DNA of 64,000 nucleotides from the NCBI GenBank assembly GCA_000336895.1, contig AOLX01000017.1, positions 393,248 to 457,247 on the forward strand. The letters are read 5' to 3'. Positions 57,289 to 64,000 of this stretch are shown one piece after another (position 1 is the first letter of the stretch; every line of letters begins with the position of its first letter). A model generated the notes under the pieces. It was not told where the DNA came from and did not search any database. It was given only the letters and a program-made list of their open reading frames with translations. A program made the translations under genes and the position numbers. The stretch is from Haloarcula argentinensis DSM 12282. Lineage in GTDB: Archaea > Halobacteriota > Halobacteria > Halobacteriales > Haloarculaceae.

Positions 57289-58512
57289 TCACAGCGTCTG
57301 ATCGACGAGTTCGCTCACGATGCGGTCGCGGTCCAGATGCGAGGAGACAATCTCGGCGGCGTCCTCGTCCTCGACGCCGCCGTACCAGACGCCATCGGGG
57401 TAGACGGCGACCATCGGCCCCTCGCCGCAGCGGCCGAGACACGACGACCGCGTGATGCGGGCGTCGCACTGGTCGCTGTCGCGGGCGGCCTGCCGGAGCC
57501 GTTCGAGGACCGCCGGCGCGCCGTCCTGTGCGCAGGTCTGGTTCGTACAGACGGCGACGTGTTTCTCTGGGGCGTCGTGGACGTGCGGGTCATCGTCGAC
57601 GTTCTCGCGGTCGGCGTGTTCGGCCTGGTGGGTCAGCGCCCGGAGCATCGCGCGAGCGCCACCCTGGTCCTCTTCGTAGCCGTCGAGTTCCACCTTGTAC
57701 TTGCAGGTGTCACAGGACATCTCGACGCTCCCGGTCCGGGCTTCCTGCCAGCGGTCGCCCAGCACGTCCAGCAGGCGCGTGTCGGTTCCGAGCGGTTCGC
57801 CCGGTGCGGCGTCGACGTAGGGGTACTCCTCGTCGAACTCGCGTGCGCCGTCCTTGATGCGGCCGGTCAGCACGCCGTCCCCGAGCATATACGGGATGAC
57901 GACGACGGCATCGGGTCGCGTCTTGGCGATGTCGTGCAGAGTGTCATCGAGCAATGGCTCGGTGACGCCGATGAACGACGCCTCGACCCGCGAGAACTCG
58001 CGTCCCTCGTACAGCAGTCGAGCAAGCTTGTGTACGTCGGCGTTGGCGTCCGGGTCGCTGGAGCCACGGGCACAGACGACAGCGGCTACTTCGTCTTCCT
58101 CCCGGTCGACGCCGAGTTCGGCCTCGACGGCCGCCGCGCGGTCGTCAAGCAGGTCCAGCAAGGCTGGGTGGACACCGAGATGTGCGCCGTTGTTGATGGT
58201 CAGTTCAGGGTGGGCCTCGCGGGCCTGCTCAACAGCCAGCGGCACGTCGTTTTTGACGTGGCTGGCGGCAAACAGCGAGAGGTGGACCACCGACACCTGC
58301 GAGACGGCTCTGGCCAGCCCCGAGATGGCCTCGTCGATGGCCGGTTCGGCCAGTTCGAGAAAGGCCGCGTCGACCGGGATTCCGAGTCGGCCCTCCAGTT
58401 CCACCGCAAGGTCGCGGACCTGTTCGTTTGACTTCTCGCGCCGGGAGCCGTGGCCGACCAGCAGCACCGCCTCGTCGTCCAGCGTATCGGGCGCAGTGAT
58501 AGCCTCGCTCAT
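57289..58512 (-). CDS. cbiX: CbiX sirohydrochlorin cobaltochelatase with Fe-S-type C-terminal domain
   Basis: A 407-residue protein. Two CbiX lobes (LLVGHGSRREKSN at the start with the metal His; later VIPYMLGDGVLTGR) are followed by MSCDTCKYKVEL (an MxCxxC motif) and a thioredoxin-like [2Fe-2S]-type domain with CTNQTCA and SSCLGRCGEGP. It would insert cobalt into sirohydrochlorin. CbiX forms with a C-terminal Fe-S or MxCxxC tail occur in some bacteria. It overlaps the next gene by four bases (ATGA). Confidence 0.88.
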   Translation of the reverse strand: MSEAITAPDTLDDEAVLLVGHGSRREKSNEQVRDLAVELEGRLGIPVDAAFLELAEPAIDEAISGLARAVSQVSVVHLSLFAASHVKNDVPLAVEQAREAHPELTINNGAHLGVHPALLDLLDDRAAAVEAELGVDREEDEVAAVVCARGSSDPDANADVHKLARLLYEGREFSRVEASFIGVTEPLLDDTLHDIAKTRPDAVVVIPYMLGDGVLTGRIKDGAREFDEEYPYVDAAPGEPLGTDTRLLDVLGDRWQEARTGSVEMSCDTCKYKVELDGYEEDQGGARAMLRALTHQAEHADRENVDDDPHVHDAPEKHVAVCTNQTCAQDGAPAVLERLRQAARDSDQCDARITRSSCLGRCGEGPMVAVYPDGVWYGGVEDEDAAEIVSSHLDRDRIVSELVDQTL

Positions 58513-59168
58513 CGGACTCGTTCGATGCTTTTCCGGAGCTTGCGCCGACGGCTCGGCGCGAACAGCCCCGTCTCTTCGCTGCCCTCGTACAGCCAGTCAC
58601 CGAGGACAGGTGCCGCGTCGTCGTCCACGCCGAACCAGTAGCCCGACGACGTCTCCGAAAGGTCGCCGTAGGGCGCATCGACCGGGCAGCGGTCGAGCAG
58701 CGTCTGAATCGTCCGGAGAAGTCGTTCGTCCTCGTGGACGAAGGAGATGCCGACCGCCTCGTCGTCGGACTTGAAACACACCGTGCCACAGCCTTCGAGC
58801 AGGCCCCGGAGGAGCTGACGATCGTAGTCAGCCAGCGCGTCGAAGCGGTAGCCGCCCGACTCGCCGTCGAACGGCAGTCCGAGCGCGGCGCTCGCGCGGT
58901 CAGCGAGGCCGCCGACGACCTGCACCGTGAACTCCTCCTCCTGGCGGGTAATCGAGGTGTCGTGGGCATACGCCCGCTCGACGATGCGGCGGTCGGCCCG
59001 GTCCGCCCCGGCGATGGAGGCGAGCCGTCGGGCGGCCGTCTCGTCGTTCGTCCGGACGGTGATACAGCTGTCCTCGCACTCGCCGTCGCCGGTGACCCGG
59101 CCCCAGAAGTACGCCGTTTCGGGGTGGGCTGCGAGCATGTCGTTTGGCGCACCCGTTTCGACGCTCAT
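58509..59168 (-). CDS. LAGLIDADG-fold-like protein of the cobalamin operon
   Basis: A 219-residue protein. Repeat 1 (about 19-42, AYFWGRVTGDGE) and repeat 2 (about 118-147, QLLRGLLEGCGT) each match LxGxxxxDG, the LAGLIDADG helix, followed by a similar strand and a helix (DETAARRLASI; DERLLRTIQTLL). The last helix (LYEGSEETG, then RRRKLRK) also fits that fold. Repeat 1 keeps the acidic residue (Asp28) but repeat 2 has Cys127 instead, so nuclease activity is doubtful. It is flanked by four-base overlaps on both sides. WhiA-like regulators share this fold; the function in B12 synthesis is unknown. Confidence 0.6.
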   Translation of the reverse strand: MSVETGAPNDMLAAHPETAYFWGRVTGDGECEDSCITVRTNDETAARRLASIAGADRADRRIVERAYAHDTSITRQEEEFTVQVVGGLADRASAALGLPFDGESGGYRFDALADYDRQLLRGLLEGCGTVCFKSDDEAVGISFVHEDERLLRTIQTLLDRCPVDAPYGDLSETSSGYWFGVDDDAAPVLGDWLYEGSEETGLFAPSRRRKLRKSIERVR

Positions 59169-59437
59169 GGCTGGACCTCCTCGGTGTCACTCGTCGGTGC
59201 GTCGACGGCCCCTGCGTCTTCCTCGACAGACTCCACGTGAATCGCGTCCAGCGGACAGGCCGCAGCGGCCTGCTCGGCGTCGTCCCGCCGGTCGTCGTCG
59301 AAGGTGGCTTCGATCGCCGTCTGGTCGTCCGTCTCAATGGCCGCAAGTCCCTCGCTGTCCTCAACGAAGCGATCGTCACGGACGAGACAGGCGAAGACCC
59401 CGTCGCAGGCGTCGCGGTCGATAGTGATGCGGTACAT
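59165..59437 (-). CDS. Small ferredoxin
   Basis: A 90-residue protein with Cys11-x5-Cys17 and a late Cys61-Pro, the pattern of a [3Fe-4S]-type ferredoxin. ATG 59437 is the start (TAATG overlap with the cbiH1 stop); an upstream in-frame start would lie inside cbiH1. A Glu/Asp tail of ~20 residues is typical of halophiles. It may donate electrons to a corrin-ring enzyme in the operon. Confidence 0.78.
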   Translation of the reverse strand: MYRITIDRDACDGVFACLVRDDRFVEDSEGLAAIETDDQTAIEATFDDDRRDDAEQAAAACPLDAIHVESVEEDAGAVDAPTSDTEEVQP

Positions 59438-60528
59438 TAGTAGTCGTACTTGGTCTCGTAGCCCCGCGGGGTCACCATCCGGTCGTCCCAAACGTAGGTG
59501 TCCTCGTTGCCCACGAGCAGGGTGGTGGTCATGTCGACGAGGTCGGATTCGCCGAGTTCAGGCAGTTCGCCGAGTTCGACGATTTCGACCTGTTCGTCCT
59601 CGCGGCCGGCTGCGTGGACGACGCCGACGGGCGTCTCGGGGTCGCGGTGTTCCAGCAAGATTTCACAGCACTTCTCGTAGTTGTCTCGGCGCTTGCGGCT
59701 CCACGGGTTGTAGATGGTGATGGTAAAGCCCTCCTTGGCGGCGGCGTGGAGTCGCGACTCGATAGTCGGCATGTCGGTGAGGTGGTCCGACAGCGAGATG
59801 GAGACGGTATCGTTGACCAGCGGCGCGCCGACGCGGGCGGCACAGGACTGGGCGGCCGGGACGCCCGGAACGACATCGAAGTCAAGCATCGTCGCCGTCG
59901 CGCCCTTGGACTCGATGATCTCCAGTGCGAGGCCGGCCAGCGCGTACACGTTCGGGTCGCCGCTGCCGATGATGGCAACGTCGTTGCCCGCCAGCGCGCG
60001 ATCGATTGCCTCCTCCGTTCGGGACACCTCGCCGCACATCGGCGTGTCGTAGATGTCGTCGGCTCCGTCGGTGATCTCGTCGGGCAGCAGGTCGACGTAG
60101 GTCGTGTAGCCGACGATGTGTTCGGCGTCCAAGAGGGCGGAGCGGGCGCGGGCGGTCATTCCCTCCGGCTGTCCGGGACCGAGGCCGACGGCGATGAGCT
60201 GGCCCGGTTCGGCGTCGAAGTCGTCGACGGTCGAGCCGACCTCCTCCTCTTCGTCCGAAGAATCAGACGATGAGGACGCCCCGCAGGAACTACTGCTGGA
60301 CGAGGACGAAGACGACGATGACGACGAGGCCCCACACTTGGAGGCGCTGTCGTCGCTCGTGTCCGGTGTCGTTTCTGTGGACGAGCTTGCTTTGCTCGCG
60401 CCGCACTTGGAGGCGGTATCGGTCTCTGTCTCCGCCTTGCTCTCTGTCTCCGAGGCGCTCTGCGCCTCGCTTGCGCCGCACTTCGATTCTGTCTCGGTAC
60501 TTGCGTCGGTGGTGTTGTCAGTGCTCAT
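59437..60528 (-). CDS. cbiH: CbiH-type cobalt-factor III methyltransferase with Cys/Ser-rich N-terminal tail
   Basis: A 363-residue protein. The methylase begins near 108 (LIAVGLGPGQPEGMTARARS) with SAM motifs GSGDPNVYALAG and PGVPAAQSCAARVG, and ends in YVWDDRMVTPRG. CbiH/CobJ forms the ring-contracted intermediate by methylating C17. The first ~100 residues are unusual: four CGAS motifs at 17, 42, 65 and 82, a run of 14 serines, and acidic stretches. Cysteines that line up with spacer runs could bind metal or Fe-S. The tail is encoded in one open frame with mixed serine codons, so not a simple slippage artefact. Confidence 0.85.
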   Translation of the reverse strand: MSTDNTTDASTETESKCGASEAQSASETESKAETETDTASKCGASKASSSTETTPDTSDDSASKCGASSSSSSSSSSSSSSCGASSSSDSSDEEEEVGSTVDDFDAEPGQLIAVGLGPGQPEGMTARARSALLDAEHIVGYTTYVDLLPDEITDGADDIYDTPMCGEVSRTEEAIDRALAGNDVAIIGSGDPNVYALAGLALEIIESKGATATMLDFDVVPGVPAAQSCAARVGAPLVNDTVSISLSDHLTDMPTIESRLHAAAKEGFTITIYNPWSRKRRDNYEKCCEILLEHRDPETPVGVVHAAGREDEQVEIVELGELPELGESDLVDMTTTLLVGNEDTYVWDDRMVTPRGYETKYDY

Positions 60529-60530
60529 TG

Positions 60531-61457
60531 TCAGAAATCGTCGACGTCACGCCCGCCGCGCGGGGTGACGAGGAACTCCTGGTAATCGTTGCGCCAGACT
60601 TCGGTCTCGTGGGTGCCGACGACGATGGACGAGCCCATGCCGCCGACCTTGTCATCGTGCTCGGGCAGTTCGCCGAGCGTGGTGATGGTCTCTGTCTCGT
60701 CGTCGAGATTGCGCCCGGCCTCGCCGCGGCCGGAGTCGTTAACGATAGCGGCGGGCACGTCATCGGCCCGTTCCTCGCGGAGAACATCGACGGCCCGCTC
60801 GTAGTCGCGCCAACAGTTGTAGAGGACGACGACGAAGCCGCTGATTGCGGCCGCGCGGAGCTTCTCCTCGATTTCGTCCCAGCCGCGCCACTTGTCCGAC
60901 AGCGAAATCGTACAGAAATCGTTCGATAGCGGCGCGCCGAGGTTCGCCGCGCCCGACAGCGCCGCGGTTACGCCGGGGACGATTTCGATGGGGACATCGT
61001 CGGCGTCGTCGGCGTCGGCCATCGTAAACAGCAAGTCGGACTTCCCGTAGACGTTCGGGTCGCCGCCGGAGACGTGGGCGATGTCCTCGCCGGCGCGGAC
61101 CCGCTCGAATGCCTCGCGGGCGAGTTCGACCTGTTTGCCCATCGACGACCGGATGAGCGTCTGCCGGCTGCCGTCGGGTCGCTCCAGCACGGCTCCCTCT
61201 TCGCCGGCGATTTCGCCGTCGTCGGTTTCGCCGTCGAGTTCGGCCGACTGGGGCGGGAGCGTGCCGTCCTTCCGGAGGAACTCCTGATAGAGGTTCGAGG
61301 CGATGATACAGTCAGCGGTCTGGATGACGTCTTTCGCCCGCTGGGTCATGTCGTGGGGGAGGCCCGGTCCGATACCGACCACATATAGCGTCCCGTAGTC
61401 GGCTGGACGCGTCGCCTCGGCCGCGGCCGCTGTCGACTGGCGTCCGTCGCTGCTCAT
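60531..61457 (-). CDS. cbiH2: Second CbiH/CobJ-type precorrin methyltransferase
   Basis: A 308-residue tetrapyrrole methylase from ATG 61457. Motifs: VVGIGPGLPHDMTQRAKD, HVSGGDPNVYGKSDLL, PGVTAALSGAANLG, and a C-terminal block close to that of cbiH1. Haloarchaeal clusters often carry two CbiH copies; whether both act at C17 or one has another position is unknown. It is first of the seven-gene minus operon and starts inside the stop of a 16-codon upstream ORF. Confidence 0.82.
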   Translation of the reverse strand: MSSDGRQSTAAAAEATRPADYGTLYVVGIGPGLPHDMTQRAKDVIQTADCIIASNLYQEFLRKDGTLPPQSAELDGETDDGEIAGEEGAVLERPDGSRQTLIRSSMGKQVELAREAFERVRAGEDIAHVSGGDPNVYGKSDLLFTMADADDADDVPIEIVPGVTAALSGAANLGAPLSNDFCTISLSDKWRGWDEIEEKLRAAAISGFVVVLYNCWRDYERAVDVLREERADDVPAAIVNDSGRGEAGRNLDDETETITTLGELPEHDDKVGGMGSSIVVGTHETEVWRNDYQEFLVTPRGGRDVDDF

Positions 61458-61504
61458 CCTCGGTCTCCGAGAGCCGCCGTTCGAATCTCGATACTGTGGC
61501 GCAT
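61454..61504 (-). CDS. 16-codon leaderless upstream ORF overlapping cbiH2
   Basis: ATG 61504 lies about 27 bases below the TATA box and would be the first codon of the transcript. It encodes MRHSIEIRTAALGDRG and stops at TGA 61456-61454, which overlaps the cbiH2 ATG (ATGA). It may act as a leader peptide that couples translation to cbiH2, or may be a relic of a longer gene. Confidence 0.5.
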   Translation of the reverse strand: MRHSIEIRTAALGDRG

Positions 61505-61798
61505 GGTGAGTACAACGCCGCTTTCGCATAAAACAATTGTGCTTGTACTAGTGCAAGCGAAGGCGCAGAATGGTAGCAGCAGGGAACTGCGTCCGCTCCA
61601 ACGTTCGGACCAAGCTGCTACCAGTCCTGTTCCAACGAAATTGTCAAAGGGGCCCAAACTGGTACGGGCTTACTGGACGCCCCTATCAAGGTTCGAATGT
61701 TTTTAGTGTAATCTATACCACATTTTGAATGTACTTTTCTGGCCGGAGCTACAGCACTGTGCTTCCGGCCGGTCGCCGCCCGCCAGCGGCTTTCAACT
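61505..61798. other. Boundary region between cobalamin island and APH-like gene
   Basis: About 290 bases. The right part of the cbiH2 promoter lies at its left end. Further on, GC drops and T-runs occur near 61698-61703. No gene or tRNA was recognised. This is where cbiG, cbiF, cbiL and cbiT would be expected by analogy with other haloarchaeal clusters, so a rearrangement breakpoint is plausible. Confidence 0.45.
61526..61557 (-). promoter_or_regulatory. Promoter of the cbiH2 operon with upstream decamer palindrome
   Basis: Minus-strand GTTTTATGC (61534-61526) is centred about 27 bases before ATG 61504. Upstream, CTTGTACTAGTGCAAG (61542-61557) is nearly a palindrome; its minus strand, CTTGCACTAGTACAAG, matches 14 of 16 bases of the cobN/chlID element. 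Confidence 0.65.
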
Positions 61799-62731
61799 AT
61801 GAGAGAAGCAGTCAAACAAGCGATAGAAGAGCATAGCGTTGAGAGTCGAATTATCGGTGAACTACACAACGTCCCTCCCTACCGGGTGTACGAGATTCAG
61901 TTCGGTAGCCAACGCGCCGTCTTGAAAATTGATGACCACCGGCGGGGGCATGCAGCCGACGAAGGGCGAGTTCACGAGTATGTTGCTACAGGAACCACTG
62001 CCAGAGTGCCCGACGTACTCGCTGTTGGGACCGACCACTATATTACGACATGGGACGGCGAGATTGCGGAGGCGTCACCACAGGTCGATAGAACGTGGGC
62101 CCGCGCTGCAGGCGTCTGGATGGGCACGCTCCATGCTGATACCAGAGGAGCATTCGACGGGTTCGGAAAGCCCCGAAGTCAAGACGGGACCCTCGAACTC
62201 ACGAGCCACAAGCGCTGGGTCGACGGCGTAATCGAGCGTGTGGGATACCACCGGTCGCTTCTCGCAGGGTATGGGTACACCGGTATCACAGACACGGTCG
62301 AGGTCTTCTTCCAAGACAATCCAGCCGTATTCGATGGGGTTGGTGAGCCGGTTCTCTGCCACGGTGATGTGCACCCCGAACACCACGTTCAGACCAGTCG
62401 CGGGGGCATTACCGCGATTGATTTCGAACACGCACTCGTTGCTCCAGCGGAATACGACTACTGGCGGACCGTGATGCCGTATTTCGAAGCCAATCATGGT
62501 GTCGGTGAAGCCGTACCACGGGCATTCCAAGCTGGATACGAATCTGTCAAGCCACTTCCCGATGATTTCGAAGAGCGACGGCCGCTTTACCAACTCATGA
62601 ATGATATTGCGTTCTTAGAATCACTCTATCTCCAGCAACGAGTCGATCCAGAAAAGCGCGAACAGGTGGGCGAACGGATACGAGAGCACGCGGTAGAGAC
62701 GCTTAGCGAGGTGGAAAGAATAGTCGAATAG
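61799..62731 (+). CDS. Aminoglycoside phosphotransferase (APH)-fold kinase
   Basis: A 310-residue APH/ChoK-fold kinase. Phosphate-binding Lys43 (AVLKIDD), the catalytic segment CHGDVHPEHH (Asp190) and the metal motif IDFEH (Asp208) are present. The usual asparagine of HGDxxxxN is His195, a variant common in archaeal members. The substrate is unknown and no resistance role can be inferred. Base composition is visibly AT-richer than the surrounding island (for example 27 of 60 GC at 61801-61860), and codon use differs, which suggests recent acquisition. Confidence 0.8.
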   Translation: MREAVKQAIEEHSVESRIIGELHNVPPYRVYEIQFGSQRAVLKIDDHRRGHAADEGRVHEYVATGTTARVPDVLAVGTDHYITTWDGEIAEASPQVDRTWARAAGVWMGTLHADTRGAFDGFGKPRSQDGTLELTSHKRWVDGVIERVGYHRSLLAGYGYTGITDTVEVFFQDNPAVFDGVGEPVLCHGDVHPEHHVQTSRGGITAIDFEHALVAPAEYDYWRTVMPYFEANHGVGEAVPRAFQAGYESVKPLPDDFEERRPLYQLMNDIAFLESLYLQQRVDPEKREQVGERIREHAVETLSEVERIVE

Positions 62732-62945
62732 GTAGTTTCGATGGCTTCGCCGTCTCTGACCCGAACCCCACCGTTCCGCAAGCTTCTGGATGGCCTGGGC
62801 AACAAAGGCTCCAGACCGTCGGCTCAGCGAGTTAGGCAGACGCGCAGAGAGACCATATGAGCTAATAGTTTCTCTTTATACGCGGTAGTTAGCCTACTCG
62901 GCCGCGTAATCACGTAGCTGAAGTCGTCTGTACCTGCTCCGCTGG

Positions 62946-63710
62946 TCAGGTGTTCGTCAGCCCGCCGTCGACGACGACGCTCTCACCGTTGACGTAGGAG
63001 GCCATATCGCTGGCGAGGAACGTCGCCACGTCGGCGATCTCCTCGGGTTCGCCGAAGCGGCCCGAGGGGATGAGTTCCTTTAGCATCATCTTCTTCGTGT
63101 CGTCGATGCGCTCGTCCTCGAACATCTGGGTCTTGCTGTAGCCCGGATGGATAGCGTTGACCCGGATGTCGTAGTTGCTCAGGCGGTCCGCGAGCGCATA
63201 GGTGAACAGTCGAACTGCGCCTTTCGAGGTGCAGTAGTTGACCAGCAGGCCGGTCCCGCGGATGCCACCGGAACTGGACATATTGATGACGGTGCCGCCG
63301 CCGTTCTCCCGCATCGCCTCGGTCGCGGCCTGCGCGCCGAAGAACACGCCCTTGGTGTTCACGTCCATCAGCCGGTCGTAGTCCTCCTCCGTGGTCTCGT
63401 AAAAATCCGCTATCTCCGAAATGCCGGCGTTGTTGACCATGATGTCGATACCGCCCAGTTCCTCAGCCGCGGCGACGGCCACCTCCAGATCGTCGGGGTT
63501 GGTCACGTCACATTCGACGAAATGTGCCGTCCGGTCGGTCTCAGCTTCGACCAGTTCGTGGGTCGGTTCGCCGCCCTCGCGGGGGTCTTCCTGTCGATCC
63601 GCAACGATAACATCTGCGCCGTGCTCCGCGTACCGTCGGCAGATGGCCCGGCCGAACCCGCTTGCGCCGCCCGTAACGACCGCCACCTTGTCTTCGAGTA
63701 GTGTTGTCAT
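62946..63710 (-). CDS. Short-chain dehydrogenase/reductase (SDR)
   Basis: A 254-residue classical SDR. It has the cofactor motif GGASGFGRA, the NNAGI strand, catalytic Ser near 146 and Tyr-x3-Lys (NYCTSKG) and the C-terminal GGLTNT typical of 3-oxoacyl reductase-like enzymes. ATG 63710 is supported by a minus TATA box; an ATG nine codons upstream would lie at or above the predicted transcription start. A sugar, alcohol or acyl substrate is possible. Confidence 0.88.
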   Translation of the reverse strand: MTTLLEDKVAVVTGGASGFGRAICRRYAEHGADVIVADRQEDPREGGEPTHELVEAETDRTAHFVECDVTNPDDLEVAVAAAEELGGIDIMVNNAGISEIADFYETTEEDYDRLMDVNTKGVFFGAQAATEAMRENGGGTVINMSSSGGIRGTGLLVNYCTSKGAVRLFTYALADRLSNYDIRVNAIHPGYSKTQMFEDERIDDTKKMMLKELIPSGRFGEPEEIADVATFLASDMASYVNGESVVVDGGLTNT

Positions 63711-63737
63711 GCGCCATTTGTCATCACAGGCGCACAT

Positions 63738-63747
63738 AATAAATAAG
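63738..63747 (-). promoter_or_regulatory. Putative promoter of the SDR gene
   Basis: Minus-strand TTATTTATTA is centred about 32 bases before ATG 63710. Confidence 0.5.
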
Positions 63748-63866
63748 TTTAGAGTTGTACTGTGACAGGAACTCGGGACAGCTGTGGACTCGCCGCTAAT
63801 GATAATTCAGTAGCTGCTCGGTGACAAAACCGGAGCTGAAAACGCAATGCCTGGGAAAGAGCGAGG

Positions 63867-64000
63867 TTAGTGCCCGATAGCGACGGTCACGGCCTCGTCG
63901 TAACGGGTCTTCTCGGCCAGCAGGTCGTGTTCGCTGCCGGCGGCGATAGCCGACGCTTCGGCGATGCCCGGCCACCCTATGAGTTCCTTCGACCGCGAGG
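63867..64000 (-). CDS. 3' end of an unidentified gene (partial, cut by the window)
   Basis: The last 43 full codons before a TAA are open, ending GWPGIAEASAIAAGSEHDLL, then AEKTRYDEAVTVAIGH. The composition is typical of a haloarchaeal protein. It continues beyond base 64000 and cannot be identified from this fragment. Confidence 0.7.
   Translation of the reverse strand, partial: SRSKELIGWPGIAEASAIAAGSEHDLLAEKTRYDEAVTVAIGH

Noticed and set aside
56917..58431. 504-codon plus-strand open frame opposite cbiX and DUF3209
   Set aside because: Antisense shadow; the operon on the other strand has clear domains and overlapping starts and stops.
61670..61705. tRNA-like GGTTCGAAT sequence near the APH-like gene
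   Set aside because: The T-loop-like string is not followed by a matching acceptor stem, and no anticodon arm could be drawn.
61799..62731. Aminoglycoside resistance gene
   Set aside because: The APH fold is shared by many kinases (choline, thiamine, homoserine and others), and the Brenner Asn is replaced by His. A resistance role cannot be inferred.

Overview
The window looks like a haloarchaeal chromosome segment, probably Haloarcula or a close relative. The proteins are strongly acidic and the coding DNA is GC-rich. Many genes have a TATA-like box about 27 bases before the start codon, as in leaderless transcripts. Several secreted proteins carry Tat twin-arginine signals with lipoboxes, one protein ends in a PGF-CTERM-like tail, and the D-xylose oxidation genes resemble those known from Haloarcula marismortui. 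Bases 1-33 are not biological: they are a 454 adaptor joined to a Tn5/Nextera mosaic end, so the window starts at the raw end of a draft contig.

Layout. 79-2570: methionine genes metX-metY. 2714-10100: moxR (plus strand) facing a four-gene minus operon of transglutaminase-like membrane protein, small membrane protein, DUF58 protein and polytopic membrane protein. 10335-16399: exported beta-helix protein, small acidic protein, ABC-2 exporter pair, hybrid sensor kinase. 16554-23649: NAD-dependent DNA ligase LigA, HalOD1 protein, class V aminotransferase, zinc-ribbon and PH-like membrane proteins, UvrC. 23757-32375: FAH-family protein, M48 protease, small zinc finger and a pentose-oxidation set (aldehyde dehydrogenase, D-xylose dehydrogenase, candidate lactonase, xylonate dehydratase). 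32516-35078: DyP-like and Tp34/P19-like Tat lipoproteins, probably linked to iron. 35252-38136: 5'-nucleotidase and nucleoside hydrolase. 38502-44462: very large secreted PHP-type protein, histidine-rich lipoprotein, XapX protein, zinc-type oxidoreductase. 44828-61504: a cobalamin island. 61799-64000: APH-like kinase, SDR, and the 3' end of an unidentified gene.

The cobalamin island is the most interesting part. It has four transcription units: cbiX (plus), with a DUF2062 gene downstream; cobN-cbiC-cbiE (minus); a ChlI/ChlD fusion followed by cbtB-cbtA (plus); and cbiH2-cbiH1-ferredoxin-LAGLIDADG-like protein-long cbiX-DUF3209-beta-propeller (minus). It encodes both CbiX-type early cobalt chelatases and a CobN plus AAA/VWA late-type chelatase, together with the CbtAB cobalt transporter. 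Four starts in it (cbiX, the cobN/chlID divergent pair, cbtB and cbiH2) carry versions of one decamer, CTARWACAAG, which suggests a shared regulator. Unusual members are a CbiH with an N-terminal tail of four CGAS motifs and 14 consecutive serines, a protein resembling a domesticated LAGLIDADG fold, and a 16-codon leaderless ORF overlapping the start of cbiH2. cbiL, cbiF, cbiG, cbiT and cbiD are absent; the island ends abruptly beside an AT-richer APH-like gene.

The xylose set supports oxidation of D-xylose through xylonolactone, xylonate and 2-keto-3-deoxyxylonate to 2-oxoglutarate semialdehyde and 2-oxoglutarate. No dedicated regulator was recognised. No rRNA, tRNA, CRISPR array, intact insertion sequence or replication origin was seen.
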